Under the pieces are notes generated by a model that saw only the letters and a list, made by a program, of their open reading frames with translations, ran no database searches and had not been told where the DNA came from. A program made the position numbers and the translations under genes. DNA of 64,000 bases from Pectinophora gossypiella (Eukaryota; Arthropoda; Insecta; Lepidoptera; Gelechiidae), in NCBI RefSeq assembly GCF_024362695.1, contig NC_065406.1:1054001-1118000 (forward strand). Reading direction: 5' to 3'. Below are positions 1 to 10,073 of this stretch, in pieces (position 1 is the stretch's first letter; each line of letters starts with the position of its first letter).

Positions 1-582
<582 letters not shown>

Positions 583-689
583 AATAGACACATCCCACAC
601 ACACAAATATATATATATTTATTTGTTTATTTTATTTTATTTACTTTTTTGCGCGTTACACTGCAGATGTACAAGTGTACTATATCATC

Positions 690-815
690 TGCCGAAGGTT
701 GTCTGGAAGAGATCGTTCTTAGCGATAAGGCCGCCTTTGCCCACCTTAGAATAAGTATATCCTCTAAATGTTCTGTAAATTTGTGTGCAATAAAGTGTTT
801 TTATTTTTATTATTG
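690..815 (+). repeat. REP-K retroelement 3' end
   Basis: The block starts with AAGGTTGTCTGGAAGAGATC and continues through a GCGATAAGGCCGCC motif to a GTGCAATAAAGTG polyadenylation-like end followed by T-rich sequence. Related pieces are at 22605-22660 and 30505-30650. It looks like the 3' UTR of a non-LTR retrotransposon or a SINE; no coding part is visible. Confidence 0.6.
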
Positions 816-1160
816 GCAATGTATTTGCAGGCTAGCGTAAGGGCACACCTCAGACACTTCATACAAACAACCTCGTTTTACACAGACACCACACAGTGGC
901 GTTATCGTACACGCGCATCTGTGTGTGTGTGACATCTGACGCCATACGATTTAAGTCAAAACTGTGTTCGAGGGGGGGTGAGGTTAACCTAGCTCGGACG
1001 CTGGTGGGGAGCGGAGAGTTGCCGTTCTATACTTATTATTCCTTATTCTATGGTAAGGATGAAAAGTCAGCGCTTGTATTTGCCCGGACAGGTAGTGAAT
1101 GCTGAGGTAGATATCTAAATTAATAATGAAGTGTATATAAGTGATAGGAGAAGAGAAGTG
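816..1160. other. No gene recognised
   Basis: Contains TG-rich and G-rich stretches (a run of seven G near 970) and a 69-codon frame from 896 without a recognisable domain. It does not recur in this window. Its look suggests an old repeat, but that is only an impression. Confidence 0.4.
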
Positions 1161-1285
1161 ATAAAAGAGAAGGTGCAGGTCGTGTCGTATCGGGAGGTGA
1201 AGGTTTTGGCGGGAAGAAGAGAGGAATGGCGATTACTCCACCGACAAGAGCGCAGCTCTTAAATAGAGAGAAAGAGAGATAAGTG
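1161..1285 (+). pseudogene. RTE-N LINE fragment, ORF C-terminus
   Basis: The last 33 codons plus TAA (1260-1262) of a non-LTR retrotransposon ORF, reading ...SYREVKVLAG...EEWRLLHRQERSS, followed by a GA-rich tail. The same peptide is at 27444-27590. Related C-termini ending LHRQERGS are at 40148-40265, 43435-43497, 49612-49706 and 59865-59935. The copy is 5'-truncated, as usual for target-primed reverse transcription. RTE-clade assignment is an inference from the short C-terminal motif and the microsatellite tail. Confidence 0.75.
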
Positions 1286-1325
1286 ATAGGGTCGGAAGAG
1301 GAAAGCCTAGGTGAACATACTGTGA

Positions 1326-1445
1326 TCAAATTCGAGGGTTTCGACCAATAGCTGTACGATGTTTATCCACGTAGATAGCAGTCGCTGCGTCTATTGGTCT
1401 TGATATAAATCGTGCTGCGGTAACCGTGCCGCCTGTGCAGGATGT
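1326..1445. repeat. Palindromic repeat sharing motifs with 41050-41622
   Basis: The motif TTCGACCAATAG is followed by its near complement CTATTGGTC about 50 bp later, then TTGATATAAATCGTGCTGCGG. The same order, CTATTGGTCGAAGGCCTC, GATATAATTCGCGCCGCG and CGGTTACCGTG, occurs at 41569-41622 and inverted at 41050-41109. It probably marks the termini of a TIR element. Confidence 0.5.
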
Positions 1446-1646
1446 TTTAAAGAAAAGCAACCTAAATATATATTTTTTTCAGGAATGCAACAAATATCTT
1501 ATCTTATCTTAAAGCCACGTCTAAATCGGCGATCATGTTTTGATGTTTATTGATTTTAACGACAGTGGAAGAAGCGAAAGTAGTATGTCAGAATAGATAG
1601 ATTCCGTGGTGGCTGCTTACCCTTTGGAATTTACTTGGTAAATAGG

Positions 1647-1897
1647 TTTTTGTTTGACGTGACTTATTGTAGATTTGCCGCAGATGGCATGAACTACTTG
1701 GCCGGACAAATGGGGAGCGCTGAAGGCTCTCACCCAAGACAACAGGCCTGAGGGTGCCCAGTTGGGCGCGAACCTCGGCTCAGGGCGTCGTTTGACAGGA
1801 AGAATATTTGAAAGAATTAATCGAACCTAGTGGGTAGATAGCGATAAGCGCTGAATGAATTCGTCGACCACGCCGGTGGGGTCGGTATCGGGGTTCT
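1647..1897 (-). mobile_element. REP-B copy (poly(A)-tailed SINE-like element)
   Basis: In plus-strand terms it begins with the complement of the tail (TTTGACGTGACTTATTGTAG) and runs back through the GGCCGGACAAATGGGGAGCG and GGCGCGAACCTCGGCTCAGG blocks to a GTCGACCACGCCGG segment. About 15 copies or pieces lie in the window. The longest (53236-53573, 59203-59527) share the same 5' start TACGATCCCGACGACC, so the family is a discrete element of about 330 bp. It abuts the 3' tail of the SINE-1 copy that follows. Confidence 0.85.
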
Positions 1898-1909
1898 GGT
1901 AAATAGGCG

Positions 1910-2241
1910 TCTTCTTCTTCTTCTATCGTGTGGGTTGTGAGGTGGAGTACCAACCTCATCAACCCTGGTGTCAGGGTTACTATTGAGCCGCCAAAGGCCC
2001 CTGACATGGCTCATGTAACGACTACTTACTTACATTACTAAGTAATAACTGGGACCAACGGCTTAACGTGCCTTCCGAAGCACGGATCATCTTACTTTTT
2101 GGACAATCAGGTGATCAGCCTGTAATGCCCTAACCAAACTAGGGATCACAAAGTGATTTTTGTGATATGTCCCCGCTGGGATTCGAACCCGGGACCTCCG
2201 GATCGTGAGCCCAACGCTCAACCACTGGACCACGGAGGCCG
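1910..2241 (-). mobile_element. SINE-1, full-length tRNA-derived SINE
   Basis: On the minus strand it starts GGCCTCCGTGGTCCAGTGG (pol III A box TGGTCCAGTGG) and has a B box GGTTCGAATCC about 50 bp on. It then has a body ending near ACCCACACGATAG and a short (GAA)n tail. The putative anticodon loop CTCACGA suggests a tRNA-Val-like ancestor (inference). This is the commonest SINE here, with more than 15 full or partial copies. Confidence 0.9.
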
Positions 2242-2563
2242 TTGGTAGTGATCCTTAAAAACCCTGGAGTGTAGTAGCCAGTCATGGCCGAAGCTTACTG
2301 GCAAAATGTGACACTCGTTTAGCACCACTCGTCACGTATTGAGTCTCGAGGGTAAACCTCCGGACACAAGCAACTTCCACCTCCAAATTAAGTTAATTAG
2401 CTCTGAACCCTCTTTAGAACAGTATTAAGTATAAGATGCTTTAGTTTATATTCACGCATGTGATGCTTACTGCGTCGGGCAGAGCCACTAGTCAAGCAGT
2501 CGCCAGCCTTCTGTTGCATGATAGGTTTCTCGTTTAACCATAAACGGTTATTACATTGGCTTG
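2242..2563. other. No gene recognised
   Basis: Single-copy within the window, with only a short minus-strand frame of about 68 codons (2397-2603) that has no recognisable domain. Confidence 0.4.
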
Positions 2564-2708
2564 TTCGGTCACGAGTACTAATATGTATACACTTTGAAAC
2601 CATGTCACATTAACTTTTTTGACAAATTAAACCGAAAGTCTCGTTAAATGTCAAATATGATAGTGCGACAGGGTTCTAAAGTGGGTACATGATATTGCTC
2701 ATGACTGT
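2564..2708 (-). mobile_element. MITE-E copy (diverged)
   Basis: An imperfect palindrome of about 147 bp. Ends are CGGTCACGAG and CTCATGACTG, and the core holds TTTGACAAATTAAACCGAAAG. Better preserved copies are at 31104-31251, 33868-34016, 38396-38544, 49006-49152 and 56248-56395. There is no coding capacity, as expected of a non-autonomous DNA element. Confidence 0.8.
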
Positions 2709-2770
2709 TTATCGGGCTAGATGCGTCTAGGTCACGGGTTTTCAGATCGTGTAGTCTAACAGCAAATCGG

Positions 2771-2843
2771 TGGGGAGTAACCATAGTAACCACGATCTCG
2801 AGCGAGTTGGCCGGGAGTAACCATGGGAACCATGATTCCGAGT
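2771..2843. repeat. Two-unit direct repeat
   Basis: The segment around GGGAGTAACCATAGTAACC at 2774 recurs as GGGAGTAACCATGGGAACC at 2814, each followed by a GAT(C/T)(T/C)CGAG motif. This is a local 40-bp duplication with a few substitutions. Confidence 0.6.
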
Positions 2844-2866
2844 TACTGTCATAGCGTCGATGTTCC

Positions 2867-2925
2867 TAAACTGGACCTGTCAAATCAGGTTAGATCAGCG
2901 GACCATGTGAAAAACTCATTGATGG
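2867..2925 (+). mobile_element. SINE-4 3' fragment
   Basis: GGACCTGTCAAATC followed by AGGTTAG and GCGGACC matches the 3' part of SINE-4 (compare 48905-48950). Head and body are missing. Confidence 0.6.
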
Positions 2926-2935
2926 AAAATTAAAT

Positions 2936-3000
2936 TTAATGTTAACTCAGAATCATGAGCTGAATATCCATCCAAGTTTTCGTTACGCTGTCACTAACAT
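2936..3000. mobile_element. MITE-R half copy
   Basis: AACTCAGAATCATGAGCTGAA followed by AAGTTTTCGTTACG and TGTCACTAACA matches one arm of the palindromic MITE-R at 41915-42312 and 56034-56219. Confidence 0.6.
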
Positions 3001-3002
3001 GA

Positions 3003-3090
3003 CTCGATGTCAGGGGCCTTAGGCGGCTCAATAATAAGCCTGACACCGGGGCTAATGAGGCTGCACCTCACTCAAAGAAGGAGACATGAC
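3003..3090 (+). mobile_element. SINE-1 3' fragment
   Basis: Begins at ATGTCAGGGGCCTTAGGCGG and ends in the CACCTCAC...AAGAAGGAG tail region; only the last third of SINE-1 is present. Confidence 0.65.
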
Positions 3091-3470
3091 TAACTGTATA
3101 GTTATGACTATGGTTAGTAAGTAGGTAACTGGTAAATCTTGTCCGAACCAGAAAAACCCTTAAAATAGAAGCAACATAGTTACTTATTCAAATGAATGTC
3201 ATTAAAAGAATCACCCGCATTCGGGAAGATAAACAAAAGCGCATGTTTCAGGATGGCCTAAATCCGTATAACGCTGCCACGGCCGGACGTACCGCGCTAA
3301 ATAAAGCCACCTAATTAATAAGCACCTACTTAAAACGGACGTATTATCTTACTGTTGGTGAACTAATGAAAAATGACACGGATTTTGTATGTAACTTGAA
3401 GTTTTTCCTACATAGAGTTTTTTAAACTGAATAATGTATGACATACGTAAGTCAATGTATAATGCAGCTA
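3091..3470. other. No gene recognised
   Basis: Single-copy in the window, no significant reading frame and no recognised motif. Confidence 0.4.
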
Positions 3471-3550
3471 TAACACCTTGCGAAATGACGTAGATTCAAA
3501 AATGTTGTCCATGATAATTACGTTGCATAAATGGTTCTGATTTCTGACTT
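3471..3550 (+). mobile_element. LINE-J 3' UTR fragment
   Basis: ATAACACCTTGCGAAATGACG through ATGATAATTACGTTG to a TAAATGGTTCTGATT end. It matches the 3' UTR of LINE-J, whose coding end is visible at 42614-42960. Further copies: 8811-8950, 21383-21470, 45684-45772. Confidence 0.75.
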
Positions 3551-3866
3551 TCAAACTTGTAGAAATATTCGCCACAGACATAGTTGATAAATGTCTAGAA
3601 ATACATGTGACGTCACAGCCAGGATCACACAGCATAGTGCGAACATAACAAAAGACGCTCGACATTGCGAAGATAACATCAGATCGATATGGTCGACACT
3701 ACGCGAATTGGCAGCCGAAACTGTACTTAAGTTACGGCCCAACTGGATAGGAAAAAATGCGACGTTTCTACCCAGATGTCAGGCTCATTTCTTACAATTT
3801 TAGAGGAAGTTACGGCTTGTTTGTCGTTGTGGAAACTTAAGGTTTTTTTTTAAAGAAAATAGTCAC
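3551..3866. other. Single-copy sequence, 70-codon frame of unknown nature
   Basis: A plus-strand frame from 3591 to 3803 (70 codons) and overlapping minus-strand frames are present. None shows a domain I recognise, and no convincing splice context surrounds them. Confidence 0.3.
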
Positions 3867-4030
3867 TATTTTTTCTCAGACGACGCCTTGCGCTGAGGTT
3901 CGCGCCAAAGTAGGCAGCCTGCCTGTTGTCTTAAATTTTGTACCGGGTTCCCAACAATGTTGAGCCCTCAACGTTCCCCATTTGTCCGGCCAAGTAGTTA
4001 ATACCATTTGCGGCAGATCTAATATAAAAA
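3867..4030 (+). mobile_element. REP-B copy (diverged, 3' half)
   Basis: TCTCAGACGACGCCTTG, then GAGGTTCGCGCC, CCCCATTTGTCCGGCCAAGT and a degenerate CTAATATAAAAAAA end. The tail runs straight into a MITE-F copy. Confidence 0.75.
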
Positions 4031-4039
4031 AATCCAAAT

Positions 4040-4203
4040 AGCGGGCGTTAAAAAGCCACATCGAAGCAATTCCTCTAAAAAAAACAATATTGTAGTTTCC
4101 CATAATGGGCATACTAAGTGCGCAATGCGAGCAAATAATGTCAAAAAGTAATATTGCTTTTTTACATGAATTTCTGCGATACATGTGGACTTTTTAACCA
4201 TTT
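4040..4203. mobile_element. MITE-F copy
   Basis: A palindromic MITE. Left arm: GTTAAAAAGCCACATCGAAG; right arm: the degenerate complement ending GTGGACTTTTTAACC. The core carries the AAGTGCGCAATG motif typical of the family (copies 6476, 24303, 24436, 50142, 50333, 59156). Confidence 0.75.
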
Positions 4204-5011
4204 TTTTTAAGTATATGGCCACTTGGAATATCAAAGACTACATTAGACGTTATAATCTTTTCAAAATCTTTTAACTTGAAAGGAAGGAATGTAAAAATCA
4301 GGTGATAAAAGGACCAGCGATAAGATTTCCCGATATGGCGATCTGGGTTGTTAGGTCAAGTCGTCTGGCTTAGACTGACAGACTGCATGGGTCATTTCAG
4401 CACAGAAGAATACAGCTGATACTTAGTCTTTTAAAGTCTTAAATGATGAAGAAAAGTCTATAAAATCCCTTTCTTATTTCGGTAACAAAATAGGAAAGCG
4501 TTGTTGGCGAGCGAAGTAAACACTCCTTGGGTCAAAACTCTATGGTCCAATCCTCTAAAAAAACATAATGGCAGACATTTTTAGAAGAAAACAAGAGAAG
4601 AAGACAGTTAACAATCGGGAGCGAAAATATTGGTGTTGATTGAACTATTATTAGTGGTATTTGTCAAAGGTAACTTATATACAAGCCAGTCTAAGATGAT
4701 CAAAAATCAGTCTCATTTTACATTTCGGCTTATTTTCGATTTTTTATTTATGAATGAAGTAACAATGAGTAAGAATTTTGACAGCTTTTATTGATGACTT
4801 CACAGGACAGTATTTTCATACGAACTCCAAAGAAAACTTTCGTTTTGACGTTACGAAAAAAGTATCTCATTTGACTAGGTTTTAATTTACTAAACTAGTA
4901 AATTTACTTAAACTAGTTTAAGTAGCCTACTTGTATTGAATAAATACTGGTATTTGGTGCATAATCGAAACAAGTAGTAATATAAGTGTAAATTATGAAC
5001 TAATATGTTTT
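4204..5011. other. No gene recognised; MITE-Q remnant inside
   Basis: At about 4760-4885 a TTATTGATGACTTCACAGGA...ATCTCATTTGACTAGG segment matches the 3' part of MITE-Q (compare 49160-49260 and 16215-16350). The rest is AT-rich and unrecognised. Confidence 0.45.
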
Positions 5012-5345
5012 TTCTTTCTTCCTATATCGTGTGGGTTGTGAGGTGAATTACCAACCCCGTCAATCCTGATGTCAGGGTTACTATTGAGCCGCCAAAGGAC
5101 CCTGACATAATATAGCTCATGTAACGACTACTTACTTACATCAGTAAGCAGTAACCGGGACTAACGGCTTAACGTGCCTTCCGAAGCATGGATGAGCTTA
5201 CTTCTGGACAATCAAGTGATCAGCATGTAATATCCTAACCAAACTAGGGATCACAAAGTGATTTTTGTGATATGTTCCCACCGGGATTCGAACCCGGGAC
5301 CCCCGGATCGTGAGCCCAACGCTCAACCACTGGACCACGGAGGCT
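5012..5345 (-). mobile_element. SINE-1, full-length
   Basis: On the minus strand the A box is TGGTCCAGTGG and the B box GGTTCGAATCC, with the usual body and a degenerate tail at the left (TCTTTCTTCC). The insertion is near full length with scattered substitutions. Confidence 0.88.
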
Positions 5346-5955
5346 ATTATAGCATGCTGCTAGTATAGTTTGATACACAGCAATATAAAATGCTATTACT
5401 TTTTAATTTTGCATTTTATCATTATTCTATGTACCATTATTAGTAGATCTCAAAAACATAGCTAATTCACTTCCATACAAAACACGTATAGCCAATTATC
5501 TTCTCGAGAATGTAGCACGAATTAGTTCTCGATAGGCACGTGAATTGGCATAGCAAATGTTTTATGTTTAAGTGTTTAGACAAAAATAAGACATCGATCG
5601 TACGAGCATCCGAGATAATTCCGACTTCATTTTATTTATACTTATAAACTTCCTACGCGCAAAAATAGACCGTCTGGCTATCGTATTTATCTACGAAAAC
5701 GGATTAGAGTTCAAACGATTATTTGGTACTCGATATTGGTTACTGGCAATCGATTATTTTATTAAAAAAAAATGTCAAATACAAATATGGCGTCCTAAAA
5801 TGTTTAATGTCTCTTTCTTTTCTGTCTTTCTTTTACGTTTTTCGGAAGCGTGGGTATTCTGTTCACTGTGCGATGCATGTACCTCTGACTACCCCAATTT
5901 AGAATAGGTATAGCTTATGCTACATAATATGATTCTTACTACACAAAATACAAAA
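5346..5955. other. No gene recognised
   Basis: AT-rich sequence without long frames. A short ATGTACCTCTGACTACCCCA at about 5876 resembles part of REP-S; nothing else is recognised. Confidence 0.4.
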
Positions 5956-6292
5956 TTTAAAAAGCCCCCGACCCAAAAAAGTAAGTTCTCAATTATTATG
6001 ACAAAAAGTTAAAAATGCAAAACCCTATAAAAAGCAAAAAATAACTTATCCCACGTATGCTTGCAAGCAAACTGAGCGTGTAACATTCCTATCACACTTA
6101 ACAAATAAATAACCGATTTCCACCAAACATAGCTAAGAACACTCTCGACTGATAACCTTTAAACAAAAAAAAACCGCATTAAAATCGATTCATCTGTTTG
6201 GGAGCTACGATGCCACAGACAGATACATAAACACTTACACACAAACACGTCAAACTTATAACACCCCGTCATTTTTGCGTCGGGGGTTTAAA
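5956..6292. mobile_element. MITE with CCCCCGAC terminal inverted repeats
   Basis: The left end GCCCCCGAC (5964) and the right end GTCGGGGGTTT (6279) are inverted. The interior includes GATTTCCACCAAACATAGC, ATTAAAATCGATTCATCTG and GTTTGGGAGCTACG, a sequence type I associate with widespread lepidopteran repeats. No coding capacity. Confidence 0.7.
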
Positions 6293-6475
6293 ATATATAT
6301 ATTATGGTGCAGATGGTGACAGACGTAAGTTATTAAAAAAAAAATGTAAACATACAAATAAAGCAAGGAACGTTTAACCGGACTTACTATCAAGCACACA
6401 AAAACCAGATGTAACTAAATATACAAACCTAACACAAAACAGTGCTAACACACAAACAGACAATAGTACAAAGAC

Positions 6476-6605
6476 CAGGGGGGTTAAAAACGACACATAG
6501 AAGCAATTCATCCAAGAAAGTAATATTGCTGTTTGACATTTGTTTGCATTGCGCACTTACTTTTATTAGCGCAAATGTCAAATTGCAATATTGCTTTTGT
6601 TGCGA
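6476..6605. mobile_element. MITE-F copy, right arm truncated
   Basis: GGGGGTTAAAAACGACACAT through AAGCAATTCATCCAAGAAAG, GCATTGCGCACTTAC and the inverted CAATATTGC motif. The terminal TTAACCCCC of the right arm is missing. Confidence 0.8.
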
Positions 6606-6781
6606 ACTCTTCCGCAGGTTTTATATTTTTTTAATGTTTTTTTCATATTTATTCTTTTTTGACGTTTTGTATGTTGGTTTTGTTTTCTTGTTGTGTCGTT
6701 TGCTTTTTTGGTGACGTTGGTGATAATATATTAAAAATATCTCTCAAAGCTAGGTATTTGTATTTGTAATACCATTTTTTA

Positions 6782-6985
6782 CCCACGACGGAACGGAGCA
6801 GGTATATGCGTTTAGGGTGAGAGATGTTTGTGTGTGCGTTTGTGCAAAGTAATGTTAACACTACGATGACGATTTTGATGCGGTTTTCAATAACGGGTTT
6901 GTGTTTGATGTGTTCATGTTATTAGACAGGTGTCATGTCTGTAACTCACTAGGGGGCGCCACAATATTAGTGTTTAGAATCAATA
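6782..6985 (+). repeat. Copy of a transposon-internal unit (A of two)
   Basis: Starts at the decamer CCCACGACGG. The next about 70 bp (GAACGGAGCAGGTATATGCG, GTTTAGGGTGAGAGATG, TGCAAAGTAATGTTA) are identical to 7405-7475. It then holds one unit of the 142-bp repeat described at 7404-8010, including TAACTCACTAGGGGGCGCC at 6942. Confidence 0.8.
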
Positions 6986-7403
6986 TTATTGGAAACGCCT
7001 CTTCAATTTATAATAGCAATTTATTTGCAATAGTTTTTATTAGTTAATTGTTTTTGACAGGCGTTTTTTTTTTCGGTTCCATTGATTACACGTAATTACG
7101 TCGAACACGGTGCTGTTTCATTGCTACCTAAATCCCTTAAAAATCACTAAAAAGTCATATCAGAGAAGATCATAAACAATAAATTGTAGTTAAATTAATA
7201 CGAAGTGATTGGCGAAGATTAAAGAAAAATCAAGATCGACTATAAGTGACACGTGGATTGTGTGGTCAAGCGAATCAAATTCATCCAATTAATCCTCATT
7301 TAATTCATAAAGTTGAACCCATCACTCAATAATCAGGTAGTATTGAGTAAAGCAAAGTGTTGTTGATTACGGTTAGTATAATTTTAATTACATTTATTTC
7401 CTA

Positions 7404-8010
7404 AGACGGAACGGAGCAGGTATATGCGTTTAGGGTGAGAGATGTTTGTGTGTGCGTTTGTGCAAAGTAATGTTACCACCTATCTTTTAAACTAATGATC
7501 CGATTTTGAGGCGGTTTTCAATAACGGGATTGTGTTTGATGAGTTCATGTTCTTAGACAGGTGTCATGGCTGTAACTCACTAGGGGGTGCCACAATATTA
7601 GTGCAAAACAATGTTGCAATATAATCAAAACGAAATGTCCGATTACAATTCTGTTTTCAGCAATGTGTACGTGGTAGCTTAATGCATGTTCTCAAATAAT
7701 AAAAAATATGTCTTTAACTCACTAGAGGGCGCTATAATATTAGTGAAAAATAGTATTACAATAATAATATTAAAACGAATTGTCCAATTTCAATGCGGTT
7801 TTCAGCAATGGGTTCGTAGTTGATTGGTGCATGGTCTAAGATAAGTCTTATGATATTAACTCACTAGGGGGGGCTGCTATATTAGTGTGAAACGTTTATA
7901 TTGCAATATTATTAAAATTAAAACGTATTGTCTGATTTTAATGCGGATTTCAGGAATGAGTTTGTGGGTGATTGGTGCATGTTCTCAGATGAGTGTTATA
8001 GAAGTAACTT
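7404..8010 (+). repeat. 142-bp tandem repeat array, about 4 units
   Basis: The marker AACTCACTAG(A/G)GGG occurs at 7574, 7716 and 7858 (spacing 142 and 142) and a decayed one at 8005. Each unit also has a GCGGTTTTCAGCAATG-like motif, a TTGATTGGTGCATG motif and an AATATTAGTG motif. Units have diverged by roughly 20-30 percent by eye. The array is flanked on the right by the large inverted repeat at 8149-8723, and may be the internal part of one transposon. Confidence 0.85.
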
Positions 8011-8148
8011 TAAACAGAAAGCAACTGTATAATATTTAATAAGGAACTTAATATTATGTGGTAGGATGAATCACACTTACTGTTTTGCGAGATCTTACCT
8101 ACACATTATAGATTATAATTAGTATATGCTCTCTAAAAAGTCTGAAAT

Positions 8149-8723
8149 AAAATTAAGCAAAATTAAAAATTTTGAAAAAACCCACGACGGTAAAAATCTC
8201 ATCGAAAAAGAATAAAATAACTCAAAACCCCCGACTTAACCCAATTATTATGTAACGAAATATTATAATACACTTAAAAATACTTTCTAAAAAAGATTTG
8301 ATATCTCGAGAAATCAGTAATAGATATAATTTTACCATAATACATAACCGAGGAATATCCGTCGGGGGCTGCCTTTTCTATATGAAATTTCAACAAAAAT
8401 TTAATCATACTCATAAGTGTATTTTATGTCGTCGTTAAACATCTACAATACTTCAATAATTGTATTCACGTCACTAGAAAATCTTTAGCTGGGTTAATGG
8501 CAGCCCCCGACGGATATTCCTCGGTTATGTATTATGGTAAAATTATATCTATTACTGATTTCTCGAGATATCAAATCTTTTTTAGAAAGTATTTTTAAGT
8601 GTATTATAATATTTCGTTACATAATAATTGGGTTAAGTCGGGGGTTTTGAGTTATTTTATTCTTTTTCGATGAGATTTTTACCGTCGTGGGTTTTTTCAA
8701 AATTTTTAATTTTGCTTAATTTT
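8149..8723. repeat. Perfect 225-bp inverted repeat with 125-bp loop
   Basis: The left arm 8149-8373 and the right arm 8499-8723 are exact reverse complements over all 225 positions when read base by base; the spacer is 8374-8498. The arms carry CCCACGACGG and CCCCCGAC motifs, which also mark other element ends nearby (6782, 5964). A transcript would fold into a very long perfect hairpin. It may be a fold-back element, a recent inverted duplication of a transposon end, or an hpRNA-type locus; sequence alone does not decide. Confidence 0.97.
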
Positions 8724-8810
8724 TATTGCAAATAAATGATTATGAATTATGAATGTGTTCCTCTAGTTATTAAATAACTTGTAATGTACCCTCATTGATT
8801 TAAAAGATGT

Positions 8811-8950
8811 GTTGCTGTTGCAGTTTCTTGTCATTTCTTCTCCTCAGCCATAACACCTTGTAAATGACGTAAATTCAAAAATGTTACATTGACCTTCAAC
8901 AAGTTTATCCATGATAATTACGTTGAATAAATGATTCTGATTCTGAATTA
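8811..8950 (+). mobile_element. LINE-J 3' UTR fragment
   Basis: GTTGCTGTTGCAGTTTCTTG to TAATTACGTTGAATAAATGATTCTGATTCTGA: the end of the LINE-J 3' UTR with an AATAAA signal and a short TTCTGA-type tail. It is the same sequence, in the opposite orientation, as 42614-42800. Confidence 0.85.
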
Positions 8951-9034
8951 TTATGAATTTGCTATTCCTTCATTTAGTTATACTGTCCACAACATATTCA
9001 TCATATGCATCAGCAACCACCGTAGCTCACAGCT

Positions 9035-9073
9035 TTCTTAGATGAATTGCTTCGATGTGGCCATTCTAACCCC
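9035..9073. mobile_element. MITE-F terminal fragment
   Basis: TCTTAGATGAATTGCTTCGA followed by TGTGGCCATTCTAACCCC is one terminal arm of MITE-F; the other arm is absent. Confidence 0.65.
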
Positions 9074-9381
9074 ACCAGAGGTACCTAGTATTATCATTGG
9101 TTTGTTATAACCATAACAGGCGAGTAACCGCGTATGTCACTCTTACCACATACTAGTTAAATACTCGTAGCATCTCTACTTGACGTTCCATTCACCGATG
9201 TTACTGGGCGAAAAATACCCGCAAGTGTTGATTCGATTTACGATGGTAAATAATTGTAAGTAATTGTGGTTTATGTTAACTAAGGCTTGCCAAAATCAAG
9301 GTTAATTCAGAAAGTTTGTTATTTAACAATCATTTGAACAACAAGTCTGTCTCTTGCTGTCAATATTTTAAATCAGACGAA

Positions 9382-9478
9382 CTCCATGATCCAGTGGTTG
9401 AGCGTTGGGCTCACGACTCGGAGGTCCCGGGTTCGAATCCCGGTGGGGACATACCACAAAAAATACTTTGTGATCCCT
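9382..9478 (+). mobile_element. SINE-1 head fragment
   Basis: A tRNA-like head with a box-A-like ATGATCCAGTGG and B box GGTTCGAATCC, extending to CTTTGTGATCCCTA, then lost into a DNA-P fragment. The 3' body and tail are missing, so this is a deletion remnant, not a 5' truncation. Confidence 0.8.
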
Positions 9479-9484
9479 ATTTCC

Positions 9485-9560
9485 TTTATTTCGACCAGAA
9501 CAATAATGCGTGGAAGATGTAATTGTGCCTGGGTGTGATAAAAAGGGAAATTTTCTAATT
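9485..9560. mobile_element. DNA-P internal fragment
   Basis: CCAGAACAATAATGCGTGGA followed by TGTAATTGTGCCTGGGTGTG and ATAAAAAGGG resembles 36795-36870 and 58405-58460, parts of the TIR element DNA-P. Confidence 0.55.
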
Positions 9561-9780
9561 TTAACATGGAAAATCGATAAGTAGAAAATATTCGGAGAAT
9601 TTTAAAGACCAAAGTTTAGTAATTTTATTATACTTATTACCAATATGAATAGAAGACTTTTCATCACCGTTTTCATGAAGTCCAGCTTGCCAAGGTCACT
9701 TCATGAAGATGTACCTCTGATGCTTGCTAGTCGTGAACTTATGTTATGTTATAAAGGACATTTCAATATATATGATAACA

Positions 9781-10050
9781 TACATACATACATAAACTCA
9801 CGCCCGTAATCCCAAATGGGGTGGGCAGAGCCACAAGTAATCAAAGACAACTTGCAGCCACTGTTGATACGAAGTCCTAAGATGGATATGATGAACCTTA
9901 TGGTGATAAGGGATCAGCCTATCGCCCATAACATTAGTCCATTATGTTAGAGGACGCAATCCCTCTGTCGGTTTTTACGACATGCCCGGGAAGACAAGCA
10001 GCTGAACGTGTTCTATGTTTTTTATTTGCTCCCAGAACAGCATAGAAGCT
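9781..10050 (-). mobile_element. REP-D full-length copy with 10-bp TSD
   Basis: On the minus strand the element runs from GCTTCTATGCTGTTCTGGGA to a (TATG)n tail after ACGGGCGTGAGTT. It is flanked by exact copies of TATGATAACA (9771-9780 and 10051-10060). Other copies: 25760-26041, 39778-40051, 47470-47740 (full), 53903-54030 and 57610-57702 (5'-truncated). All have their own target duplications, which shows LINE-machinery mobilisation. No pol III boxes are evident. Confidence 0.93.
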
Positions 10051-10073
10051 TATGATAACACTAATGCATATAA

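Noticed and set aside
9382..9478. Functional tRNA gene from the GGTTCGAATCC box
   Set aside because: The same head occurs in many SINE-1 copies, the acceptor ends do not pair, and a SINE body follows in full copies.
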